From: Hesseltinella vesiculosa
Taxonomy: Eukaryota; Mucoromycota; Mucoromycetes; Mucorales; Cunninghamellaceae
Direction: 5' to 3'
NCBI GenBank assembly: GCA_002104935.1
Contig: MCGT01000007.1
Span: forward strand, 434,001 to 498,000
Length of the DNA: 64,000 nt
Shown here piece by piece: positions 23,433 to 34,507 of this stretch. Both the position numbers and the translations under genes were made by a program. The notes beneath the pieces were generated by a model that made no database searches, was not told where the DNA came from, and worked only from the letters and a program-made list of their open reading frames with translations. Each line of letters starts with the position of its first letter. Within the stretch, counting starts at the first letter, position 1.

Positions 23433-25077
23433 TTATTTTTCCAGGCACCAAACGATCAGTAGAATGACCAACAAAGCGATCCCCAGTGCTAATAATAAAA
23501 TTAAAAACGGACATGAGTGGAGAACGAAAAAGGGCAAGCTGCATTTTTACCTGCAGATAAGGACACTCGTTTCAAAATGTAAGTGGAGCGATGCCTATCT
23601 CGAAACCGATGAAACTGTTCCAAGGCACCTTGCAGAATCCAGCCCATCGAGGCACGGCCATTTAATCGATTCAGTCGTTTACGGAGATGGTCAAACTGGC
23701 GGCCATGCTTCTTCAGCTGATGAGACACCGTTGTGGCCGAGTCCTTCATTTCTACAAAATCAGCATGTCGGTTCTTGTGCTCTTGCATGACCTCCAGCAA
23801 GCCTTGGACTTGTTGATCCAGCTCTTGGCAGAGGGATTGGTATTCTTGAATGGCTTGGTGTGCCTTCGTCACCGACTCAAAAGACTTGTCAATGGCCTGT
23901 TCCAACCCTTGATTCTTCACCTTCCAAACATTTATCAGCTCTTTGGCGCTAGAAGGAGAGGGGTTGGGTACGACAGGACGACATTGTCGGCGGAGAGGAG
24001 GGGGACTTACGATGAAGGGGGTGGTTTGGATAACAGAGACGTCAAGGCGGATTGATTCAAGCGGAAGAGATTGACAAAGGTTTTTTTTTCTTGGAGGCAC
24101 CTTGCCTTTAGTGCCAAGGTCATGTGGTCAGACTGCAGCACAATGTAATGGCTGGCTTTGGATGGATCAGAGGAAAGGTTGTTCTCGGCACAAGTCACTA
24201 AGCGACAAGGAGCATGGATCCAACAAGCGTCTGGAGGCTGATCGTGTAACAAATCCATCAAGGTCACTTCTTGTTCGATATCCAACGAGGCCATGGAGGG
24301 TTGCTGCCGAACTGAGCGATGACGATGTATACGGCGATGTGGAATGGATCCTCGTCGCTGATGGCGATGTCGTTCTGGTGAAGATGGTTTGACAGGTGTA
24401 GCTACCACGGTTCGCTGATCGTCGCTGTCGACGGCATGCCGGCGAGATCTTTTCTTGATGGAAGGCGGAGGAGTGTCGTAAAGATAAAGGGATGAGGAAG
24501 AAGAGCCAGAAGAGGAAGAGTCAAAGGCAAGGGTGTGCTTCCAGGACTGAAACATGGATTGAATGCGACGACCAGCCTGAGCTGAACCATCCATCTCAAC
24601 CATAGGTGCTCTAGGTCGGGGCGCATGGCAAAAGTATAAAAATGCCAAGCGGTTTCGCACAGGTAGGACAGCTATAGATTTTTCGAGGATGCGAACCATG
24701 ATGTAGCAGTGCATGTCAGGCCAGTGGAAACAAAAGGTGTCCAAGGTATCATGTTCAAATGGAGGGACAGGGGGTATGGAAGATAAAGAAGGCTTGGTGG
24801 CCGGTGTATAGGTCATGACGGAGATAGGGCGACGGCGCCTATGATGGAACCGATGTTTACTTTGCGGATGGCTGGTGGTGGAGGCTCGTTTGGCAGATTT
24901 CGATCGTTGTTTTTCTGGTCGAGTTGCATCCAGCATAAACGGGGGCTGGTAAGCAAGAGGCTCGGCTGGAAATGTACTGAGAAACGGTTTGCGTATTCGC
25001 TTCTTCTTTTTGGTACTGGGCTTGTCCCTACTGACCGGCACATTAGGTGGTGCATAGCCCACATGTGGTTGGAGCAT
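23433..25077 (-). CDS. Unrecognised tail-anchored coiled-coil membrane protein
   Basis: Three exons: 25077-24011, 23948-23551, 23488-23433; 506 aa. The last exon encodes only 18 residues, and its junction creates a terminal hydrophobic segment (ALGIALLVILLIVWCLEK), so the protein is probably tail-anchored with its bulk in the cytosol. Residues 1-70 are basic with a KKKKRIRK cluster. About 100-170 form a compact, aromatic-rich stretch (DTFCFHWPDMHCYIMVRILE). A Ser-rich and Arg/His-rich linker follows. A second ordered stretch (CWIHAPCRLVTC...YIVLQSDHMTLALKARC) lies near 285-340, perhaps a PH/GRAM-like fold. A coiled coil (about 365-460) precedes the anchor. I do not recognise the family. The gene diverges from the Rim15-like gene (475 bp between starts). 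Confidence 0.75.
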
Positions 25078-25551
25078 GGAATGTCAAAAAAAGGGAAAAG
25101 AGCACTACCCAAAAAAAATTCCGTCAGACTGGGAGTTTTATTGTGTCACAAAGCCTGCCATCAAACCTTCCTACTTTTTTTCACATCACTAAACCTCCAC
25201 AACACATGTCTGGGAAGTTTTTGATGAATGACATGCTAACCACTTTGAAATGTCACACAACTCTTTTTGAATGGTTCAAAAAGTGATCACTTGACCACGA
25301 CGTGGAGATCACCAATCAAAAGACATCACACAAAGCCAAGGCGTGAAAAAATGGCGGACCTTTTTTTTTCACATCACCATTCTCCTTTTTTTTTCTCTGT
25401 GCTAATCTCTTTCTCTGTCTTTTGTTATTGTTTGGCTATTTGTCTATTTGGTGCGAACGTTATTGTTAGATAAACACTGTGATTTGCCTTGTTTGTATAG
25501 TTTTTTATATCAGCCTGCCTGTGTCTTTGGCTCTTCAATGTGCTCGTTCTT
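25078..25551. promoter_or_regulatory. Bidirectional promoter, tail-anchored protein gene / Rim15-like gene
   Basis: 474 bp between divergent start codons. Contains CCAATCA (25313-25319), T-runs at 25361-25368 and 25386-25394 and a CT-rich tract near 25380-25430 on the Rim15 side. No other gene. Confidence 0.5.
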
Positions 25552-28500
25552 ATGGAACCGGTAGACAATTCAACACAGGAATCCAGTTCCGAACAAAAAG
25601 CAAAACGTAGCTTTGACCAAAAGCACAATGGTCCTCTTGCTACTGGTGGAAAGCTCATTCAAAAGGCAAAGCGTACTAGTTGGGTCGACATCATTCAGGA
25701 CAAACATCGCCCACAAAGGGACGACCAACGCGTAGCCTCACCATTATCCATCACAACCTCCATGCGCCAACGCACCTCGTCTGTCTCTTCCACCTTTACC
25801 GACGTTAGTTATTCTTGGGAAGACCTTTATTATTCTCCTATCTACCCTCCTCCTACGAGCCCAAGTTATACTGCCCATGGTAAAGAAAAAAAAACTGCAA
25901 CCTTCGTGTTTGACTCTTTTTTTTTTTTCTTTTTTTTTTTTTGTAAATAGGCAAGGCGCCAGCTCAAGATTCAAGATCGTCGTCGCCTCTTGGTGGTGAT
26001 TATTTCCCTGGGTTCCGTCGTCCTTCCATTGGTATAATAAATGCTGCATCACCTGACAAACGTGGATGGCCCATCCTGAAAAAATCCACACTGGATCGAA
26101 AGCCTTCCTTGTCTGGCTCACCCTCCAACATCCCCACTTTTCAACATTCCTTGTTTCTAAAACGCCAGGTTCCCTCCTCTTATTATCAGTCCGATGACCT
26201 GATCCCATCCTCCTCTTCCACCCTTCATTCGCCTGTTTACCCTGCCATGTTCCTCAACCCCATTTCCACCAATGACCCCTTTGTTTGTCATGACGCCACT
26301 TTGTCTCTTCATGAGCCCCTTTCCAGAAAACGTCTGCGTTCCAGCCTCTCTTGCCCTGACCTTGCCTCCTCTTACCAACCCTCTCATTCTCGTAATTACC
26401 ACCATAGAGGGAAATAGGGAAAGACTGACACTGGTTGATTTTTACAGGTGCCTCCTTCTCAAGTACAACCATCGACTTACCCATCAGCCAGCACCACAAT
26501 CAACTCCTTGCCAACATCCGATCAGCGAAAATCAAGCAATGGTGCCGTCGTCAAACTGTTGGCACCTCTACCCATGTCTACATCCGGCAATCCGATGAAG
26601 ATGAAAAATTGCTTGTCCAGCTCCCTTTTTCACAACCTTGGCTTGTGGATGATCCCTCTTGGGCCCTTCAGCTGCCCTGGCCAGTTTGGCATCATCAGCA
26701 AAACCATAAAGGAAAACCAATTCCTCCACTGCCTGTACCTCCCGGCACCCATCTTCCCATCCATCCTGCCACCATTCTTGAAGACATGGATCTCGATCTG
26801 CTGCTGCATGACGACGATCGAAAATCATTCGCCTCGACGTCATCCCAGCTGGCCCTACCTCCCATGGTTGGCTACCTCTTTTCTCAAGATACCACCCATC
26901 GCATGGGCACCTATGGCCGCATGATGGATGACCCCACCAAACCATCGCATCAAGGCATGGGCCATACCATTCGATCTCGACTGCAAGCCGCCAAATCTGC
27001 CTGTGACGACACTCTCCAACGGGCCATGGATGAAATGACCGAATATGTCGAGCGTAGTCTTCACTGTGAAGACGATGGCCTTTTATCAGATCTCGATGAC
27101 GACCACCGTCCTCCATCGGAGGATACCTCAATCCCAGCCTTGTATACCGGCCGTCGCGACAGCTCTCTCTATGGTCTGTCTACAGCTGCCTCTCCCAATG
27201 CCAGCCAAATCAGCATCGTCTCCACCACATCCAACAAAACACCCTCTTGCTATACACTCCACTCTGAAGATATCTACCAAGCCTCGCCTTTTATCCTCAC
27301 TTTACAAGATTTGATCTCACTCGCTCAAGACGTTCTCGACACTTCACTCGATGCCTTGCTCGACCATGTTGACTTTTGTGCCCAGGCACTCTCTCGCATT
27401 CAACTCATTGGCCATCGCTGGGACGACCAACCCGACTGGCCCTGCCGTGATATCTATGTCCATCTACTACTCTCCTTGGCCGCTCTCAACCGTGTTGTCC
27501 AGTGGTGGCAAGAGGAACGTGCTTTTTGGGCCTCACCAAAGACACCTGATGCTCGCCATCCTCCTCCTGATCGCACAGGAAAATCATCTGTTGTGAATGA
27601 TGCTTATGGACCTCGCCCAGACCTACCTCTCCTCAGCAAAGACACCTCGCCTTTTCTCTCCCCCATCAAAACCAACAGCCAGCAGCTGGAAGAAGTCGTT
27701 CAGCGTGGCCAAAGCAATGCCATTGTCATGGAATTATCTTTGACCAACCCCAGCATTCAGTATCTATCTCCTGGATGGTTCAGTGTCATTGGGTAGAGCT
27801 CTACAGAAAAAAAAAAAAAAAAAAAAAAAACTCAATACCTTTTTGCAACTATAGATTGTCACCGCAAGAGGTGCTTGGAGAACCCATCAGCAAGATCTTA
27901 GCTGAAAAGGACCATGACGTCTTCGTAAAAGCTACAGCAGATCTACTACAGCACCCGTCAACAACCTTGGATGTCCACTTTGATGTTTCTATCAACGGCA
28001 TCACGGCTACCATGGAGGGCAAGGGTATGATCATGCACGACCGGGTCAAAGGCGAACCTAATCACTCCATGTGGATTATCAAACCTTCGACGCGGACCCT
28101 CGGCACGAATCCTCCCGATCACCAAGTGTATGCCACACATACGCATGAAATGGTGAATCCTCTTCACTCACCCACATCACAGCAACCAATCCCTGCTTCT
28201 GACGATGAACCCCAGCCTTCCTCTCTGACCATGCGGCGAGCCATTTCCCATGGTGGCGTGTCTCTGTACCACAATAATGACCTCTCCCTGCTATCCCCGA
28301 CAGCCCTTCTGAACCTTCCTCCTGTGCTTTGCCGAGTGTGTGAACGCCATGTGGTCGCTGTTTTTTTTGAGCAACATTCAGAACTATGCGTTGAGCTGCA
28401 CCGCACCGAAATGGACATCATCCTCTGCAACGACAGCCTCCGTGATCTCAGGGACATTGTCATGTCGACCCTCCAATCTTTGGATACCCCCAGCGCTGCC

Positions 28501-31500
28501 ATGTCCATCACCAGCGCCATGTCCTCCGTCATCATGACTGGGCCATCCTTAAATCAGCTCACCAACAGCAATGACCACAGCGACAATGACAGTGACGACG
28601 TACTGACCCACACCCTACCCATCGACCATGATGCCATCTTGGATCCTGAAGAACAGCGTTTAGCAGACATAGCCTTTTGCAAGGATGTGCTGTCGATTCT
28701 CTCCGTTGCCCTCGCCCTACCTGTCCCTCGAGCCTCTGAATTCTTCTTCCCATCCCTGGACAATGGCGAGAATGACGACCTGGTCAAACTGCTGTATTGG
28801 CGCCCTCTGCCAACTGACTCTTACCATGACCTTGTGCCCGATATTAACAGCGTCATCAAGCACAAGATGGAAGCCGTCAATCGCATGCGTGACCAATTTG
28901 CTTATAGTGAACGTGTCCGCCAAGAATTTCAGCACTGCCTCCTGCAGCCCGAAGACTGGTCTGAATTTGCTGATCCTGTCACTGCTCCTTCTGACCCCTC
29001 TCCCCCAACTTCTTATTCAGCTGCCCGCACCACCAAACCCACCCTACAGCCGCCCACCTCATTCCTGGACTTCTTGCCCTCCTCATCACCCATGCCGTCT
29101 CCATCCACAAGACCAAAACCACCGGCCATGACCCTGCAGTCCTCACACCTGATGGAAATGGAAACTATCGACACACCACTGCACTCACCCAACCTGTATG
29201 CACGTGTGCGCCCATTTCAATTAGACGACACCACCCCCTTTTCGTTGTCCGCCAGCAAAAAAGGTTTATCACCTAGCATCAAGTCTACCTTGCCAAAGTC
29301 ACCGTTACATATCGCCACCTCCTCAACCCCCTCTAGTCTACCCTCTGGATTGTCGATCAACACTAATATTGCCATCAGCTCTCCAACAACCGTTCACAGT
29401 GCCTCCTCGGCCTCCTCCGTCATGGTCCCGCCCAGCATCAAAGATTATGACATCATCAAGCCCATCAGCAAAGGTGCCTTTGGCTCAGTGTACCTGGCCA
29501 AAAAGCGCGTCACTGGTGATTATTATGCCATCAAATTTCTGAAAAAATCCGACATGATTGCCAAGAACCAGGTCACCAATGTCAAAGCCGAACGCATGAT
29601 CCTCATGTCCCAAACCGACAGCCCCTTTGTCACGAAACTTTATTACACCTTTCAATCGAAGGACTACCTCTATCTCGTGCTCGAGTACCTGAACGGAGGC
29701 GACTGCTCTGCTCTTATCAAAGCCTTGGGACGATTACCCGAAGAATGGGCTCGCAACTATCTTGCTGAGGTCACTCTTGGTCTCTCTTATCTTTACAACA
29801 AGGACATCGTCCACAGGCAAGTGATGGGAGGGAGAAAAAAAAAAAAAAAAGTCTGACGCTCTCTTTTCAACCAGAGATCTCAAACCAGATAACCTGCTGA
29901 TTGATCAAAATGGACACTTGAAATTAACCGACTTTGGATTGTCAAGAATTGGCTTTTTAGACCGTCGAGCACGGGACGAATTAAAGCATGGGCCGCCCAT
30001 TTCCACCTCCAACAAACCACAGCCACCATGCTCCCCAGCGCCTTCGCGCTCCAACAGCCCTGGACCCTCATCACCTTTATCATCGTCCACCATGCTCTCA
30101 TCATCTTTTCCAAATCTCTCACCTCGCCGGTCTTTGCCCACAATCCCCCCTTTGGCAGATTCTTCCAGTCGTCACTACAAGCATTCTTTCTTTGGTCTCT
30201 TGTTCGATCGACAGCAGCAGCGTGGCCGCCGTGGTTCTGTGGCCAGCACATCCTCCACTTTGGATGGCATATCTGACATGTCGATCACTCCTAACCTGGC
30301 CATGCTCGATCCTCCATCCCGGTTAGAATCACCTGTCGCCACTCGCCACCCGCCACCCCAAACACCACTGGCCATCGGCACACCTGACTATATTGCCCCC
30401 GAAAGTATCCTTGGCTCAGGCGAAGACGCCATGGTCGATTGGGTACCTTTCGCCGTTTATTTTCTTCAACTGCACTGTCCACTCACTTTTTTTTTTTTCA
30501 AAAAAAAACCTAGTGGGCGCTTGGTGTAATTTGCTACGAGTTTTTATATGGTCGGCCGCCGTTCAACGATGAATCTCCTGACAAGGTGTTCGACAATATC
30601 CTTTCGCGACGCATTGACTGGCACAAGGACGGTGAGGATATGACCATCTCGCCCGAAGCCATCGACTTTATGGACAGACTATTAACTCTGGATCCCAAGA
30701 AACGTCTTGGCGCCAACGGACCTGAGGAAATCAAGCGTCACCCGTTTTTCAAAACCATCAACTGGGACACATTGTTAACTGACACCCCTTCGTTTATTCC
30801 TCAATTGGACCACCAAGAAGACACAACTTACTTTGACTCTCGCGGTGCTGTAATGCCTCTTTTGGCTGACGAAGACGACCCGCTTGACAGTGTGCCTCAT
30901 CTACCCCCAACATCTGCTCTGGACCCTGTTTCCAAGCCGCAGCTGCTACCAACTCACCCGTTGGACCCAGTCCTTGTAGACTGGGATGACAAGAAATCTG
31001 ACCAAGACAGCGATGACTTTGGCGCCTTTGTGTACAAAAACCTGCCATTACTTGAAAAAGCCAACGGCGACGCCATTCGCAAAATCCGCCATGACAGCCT
31101 GATCGCCCAGAGTCCGACCCTGCGCTCCACCAACCTTCCTCCTCCTTCTCCGCATACCACACCCACTCCTCTACCTCCTCCTCCTCCTCCTCCTCCTCCT
31201 CCTCCTCCATTGTCCTCTTCACCTTCCTCTTCGTCTTCCTCAGTCCCTGGCACTGCTTGGCTACGTCGTTTCCCTGCTTTCTCCAACTCTCGACAAAAAA
31301 AAATCCGTCTATCCCTCTTGGACTCATCACCAACTCGCCATCGCCAACCGGCTCAGCAACATCACTACCGATCCTCTCCTTCCAGCAGCTCTCCATCCTC
31401 CTCGTCCTGGACATCATCGCTACCATCCACTCCTTGCCAGACATCTCCATCCGTCTCCGCCAAAGCTTCCTCCTCCTCTGTCAACTCTATCTCGAAACCT

Positions 31501-32172
31501 GCACTTCCTGCCAGCCCTTCTCTTCTCTCCCAAGCCCTCAAAGATCCTTCTTCATCCCCTACTTGCCCATCCGCGCTACACCAGCCCTTTTCCGTCGACA
31601 CCCGGGGCCGCTCCCGTTCCATCTCCTTTCCTGGAAAATCATTACTCGCCTCGCCCATGCCGTTCTCCAACAAACCTCAACCCCATCCACATACCCTCAT
31701 GATACCCTCCTTGCCCATCAGCATCGACCAAGCCAAGCCTCTTGACTGTCTACTTGCTGACGACAATCCAATCAGCTGCAAAATCTTGGAAATCATCCTC
31801 GAACGCTTGAACTGCAGCTGTGTTATTGTCCGCAATGGCGCCCAAGCCATCCGCTATGCCATGGGCGATGTTCGTTTTGATTTGATCTTTATGGACCTGC
31901 GTATGCCCATCAGTAAGAAGTGCCTCGTAGAAAAAGAAAAAATAGCAACCTCATTTTTTTTTATTTTCCGCGTAGTTGATGGTGAAGCTGCCGCCCGCAT
32001 GATCAAATCCTCTGTCAGCGCTAACCAACATACCCCTATCATTGCCGTCACTGCTTATGAACCTACTGTTCGACTTCCTCATGTGTTTGATGCCATTCTT
32101 AGCAAGCCTGTCACCAAGGACCTTGTGCAGCAATTGCTGAATCACTTTGGATCCAAACCTCAATGTCCTTAA
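25552..32172 (+). CDS. RIM15: Rim15-type PAS / AGC-kinase / response-regulator protein
   Basis: Seven exons: 25552-25879, 25951-26391, 26448-27792, 27855-29816, 29875-30442, 30514-31912, 31976-32172; 2079 aa. The intron after 29816 is GC-AG (AG|GCAAGT) and splits the catalytic HRDLKPDN. Order: disordered N-terminus; PAS-like domain (about 690-800, IQYLSPGWFSVIGLSPQEVLG); C2HC zinc finger (about 862; C-x2-C-x11-H-x3-C); kinase from about 1234 (KGAFGSVYLAKK, YAIKFLKK). DFG and GTPDYIAPE are separated by about 145 extra Ser/Pro-rich residues, as in Rim15/Cek1/greatwall kinases. Then VDWWALGVICYEFL, a Ser/Pro-rich region with a 12-proline run, and a receiver domain (about 1955-2065) with acceptor D in FMDLRMP near 2007. 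Rim15 integrates TOR, PKA and phosphorelay signals for quiescence entry and phosphorylates endosulfines. The next gene follows after 0.6 kb. Confidence 0.93.
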
Positions 32173-32764
32173 TCTATTGGCACCTGAGTGACTGTAGCAA
32201 AGGAAAGTACGAGCCTGAACCTGCTTGTTTCTGGCGCAGTCACGATTTGCCTTTTTTTTGGACACTCGCGTCGATTTTTTCTCCAATGTCATACGCAGAT
32301 CAATAATTATCATATATAAAAAAAAGTTGCCATGCCCTGGAAACTACGAGCTATCATACCATCTCATAATCAAATTGAAAGAACTGGAAGGAAGTTGATA
32401 TTAACAAGAACTACTAACAAGCAGGCAATAACCCATCAAGACGGTAACAAAGTAGGCAGTGGTTCCTTCTATCGCCTTCCGGTGTATTACCCTCAACTGA
32501 AGGCCAAAGTTGACGTGGTTATGCTTGAAAAGGAAACACTCAGCCTCGTTTTTTTTTTCTTTTCCTTTTGACTTTTTACTTTCTGGTTTAAATGCCTAGC
32601 ATCGGCTGCTTTCCTTGCCACTTGTGCTTTTTCATTTACGCATTGCAATCTATCGGTAAGTGTGCGTCTGCCCATGCCTTTTCCATTGTCAATCTGTAAC
32701 CAATGTAACGATTCCAACTCTTTTTTTTTACGAGTAGTGTTCGTGCCCTGACCTCTTTTCTTCC
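32173..32764. other. Intergenic region between the Rim15-like and F-box genes
   Basis: Includes the Rim15 3' flank and the F-box promoter. AT-rich near 32300-32325; T-run at 32551-32558. No gene seen. Confidence 0.55.
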
Positions 32765-34507
32765 ATGGGCTGTCGATTGTCTCTGCTGCCGAATGAAATC
32801 CTTCAGGATATAGCCGCGTGCCTGTGCCATAATGACATTGTGATCTTGTGCTGTGTCTGCAGTAGCTGGCACGAACATCTTCTCCCTGACCTTTACCGCC
32901 AAATCTCCTTTAATGTTGCAAGCCCAGATCTTCTTGCTACTGGTCTTGCGAAATACAACACCTCAACTTCGAAACCTAATGGCCATCACACCCGGGAAGT
33001 TCATATCTCTACACGTTCCTTCAACCCGGAACACATTTTTCTGCTAGACATGACCGCTGTCGCCTGCCCCTTTATTACTGCGGTTCACTTTAACCGTTTT
33101 TTTCGTCAAACGATGCAGGACTTGTACTACGACGATTACATGGCATCCCCAACGCTGTCTCACAATACAAAACGGAGCATCCCTTTCTTACCCAGCTACA
33201 GCACAGCCATCAAGCAACTGGAACCCCCTAGCAAGAAGCAACCTGGTGGGCAGAGTTTTATAATCACCGCGACACTGACATTTTACCGGTTGATGTATCA
33301 GAGTCACCCAAATGTCACAAACTTGACCCTTGCTATTGGGTACGATTCGCCAAACGCATCCAGTCAACACTTGTATTCCAATATCTTCCACGGAGCGCTG
33401 GTGAATCTCACACTGGATCTAGAATATCAGGAACTGACATTGGAGCGTGTCGAACTGATTCACAAATGCTGCCCTCTCCTAGAATCTTTGTCCATTGTCA
33501 GTGAAAAAATACAACTTATACAACGTGACTCGGTACCAACTTTCACAACGAATCAAAGACTCAAGTCCTTCTCTCTGTCCAGCACGAAATTCCAGGGCAA
33601 TTGTTTATGGTCTTGGGTATGGCTTGTCGGGAAAATGTATGGTCAGCAGCTTAAAGCTGCACACTTCAGCAACACTGCTTACCACGTTCCTTATAATTTC
33701 GAAGATGATGCTGCCCTCGCTGGCACATTTATGTCAGTATTTATCCAACAACACGCCACAACACTTCAATCTCTGGAAATGAACAGCATGGCGTTCTGCT
33801 ACGAATTCTGGCAGCAGATTAAAGCATATACCCAAGGTCTCTCCACAAAATTCTTGAATGTCAAGTGCTCAGGTGAGCCCTGTCGCTATGGCTCAACCGA
33901 TCGCGACACCATTGGCCTTGGCGAGTTGATCGTAGATGTGGTCAAACCCTCAATCCAACAATTGCATATCCGTCTGTCAAGAGCGAGCGATGATTTTTAT
34001 GGCTGTACCAACCTTCTAAGACAGTGCATCCATTTGCAGATTCTCCATCTTACGCGCACACATCACAAAAACGATGCCATTCCTGCAATCACGTCACTGG
34101 CTCATCTACTGCTGCAATGCTCAAAATTGAAGCACCTGACTCTGGAATACTGCACCCTGGATATGGACAAAGACTTGCTCGCCAATAAGCACTTCTTGAC
34201 GTCTTTAATATTTTCAAATGTCGCCTTCACGTGCACCGATTTGAACCGCTTGCTGGAACACCTGCCATGTCTGAAGACGTTGAACATTGATGGCTTCTCC
34301 ACAATTATCCATAGCAACAGCTCTGGCCCACCTGACTTATTAGCTGCCCCAGTGTTCACTCTGTCCATTCACAATCCCGAAATGTCCATTCGCATCGACC
34401 GTGACGTGAGAGCGTGTCTGATTCCCAGCTACAAGCAAATTCCTGGATATTCTCAGCTGATTTCAATCATCAACGCTCGGAAAAGACATTGTTGGCTCAT
34501 ATCGTAA
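32765..34507 (+). CDS. F-box/leucine-rich-repeat-like protein
   Basis: A single uninterrupted frame of 580 aa, unusual here because nearly all neighbours have introns. Residues about 4-50 form an F-box (LSLLPNEILQDIAACLCHNDIVILCCVCSSWH reads as LPxEILxxI...CxxVCxxW), the Skp1-binding motif of SCF ubiquitin ligases. The rest has recurring leucine-rich segments typical of degenerate LRR arrays (for example LRQCIHLQILHLTRTH, LLLQCSKLKHLTLEYC, LEHLPCLKTLNIDGF) that would bind substrates. Large F-box/LRR families without introns are common in Mucoromycota and expand rapidly, so substrate and function cannot be named. A paralogue made by retroposition is possible but unproven. Confidence 0.85.
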   Translation: MGCRLSLLPNEILQDIAACLCHNDIVILCCVCSSWHEHLLPDLYRQISFNVASPDLLATGLAKYNTSTSKPNGHHTREVHISTRSFNPEHIFLLDMTAVACPFITAVHFNRFFRQTMQDLYYDDYMASPTLSHNTKRSIPFLPSYSTAIKQLEPPSKKQPGGQSFIITATLTFYRLMYQSHPNVTNLTLAIGYDSPNASSQHLYSNIFHGALVNLTLDLEYQELTLERVELIHKCCPLLESLSIVSEKIQLIQRDSVPTFTTNQRLKSFSLSSTKFQGNCLWSWVWLVGKMYGQQLKAAHFSNTAYHVPYNFEDDAALAGTFMSVFIQQHATTLQSLEMNSMAFCYEFWQQIKAYTQGLSTKFLNVKCSGEPCRYGSTDRDTIGLGELIVDVVKPSIQQLHIRLSRASDDFYGCTNLLRQCIHLQILHLTRTHHKNDAIPAITSLAHLLLQCSKLKHLTLEYCTLDMDKDLLANKHFLTSLIFSNVAFTCTDLNRLLEHLPCLKTLNIDGFSTIIHSNSSGPPDLLAAPVFTLSIHNPEMSIRIDRDVRACLIPSYKQIPGYSQLISIINARKRHCWLIS

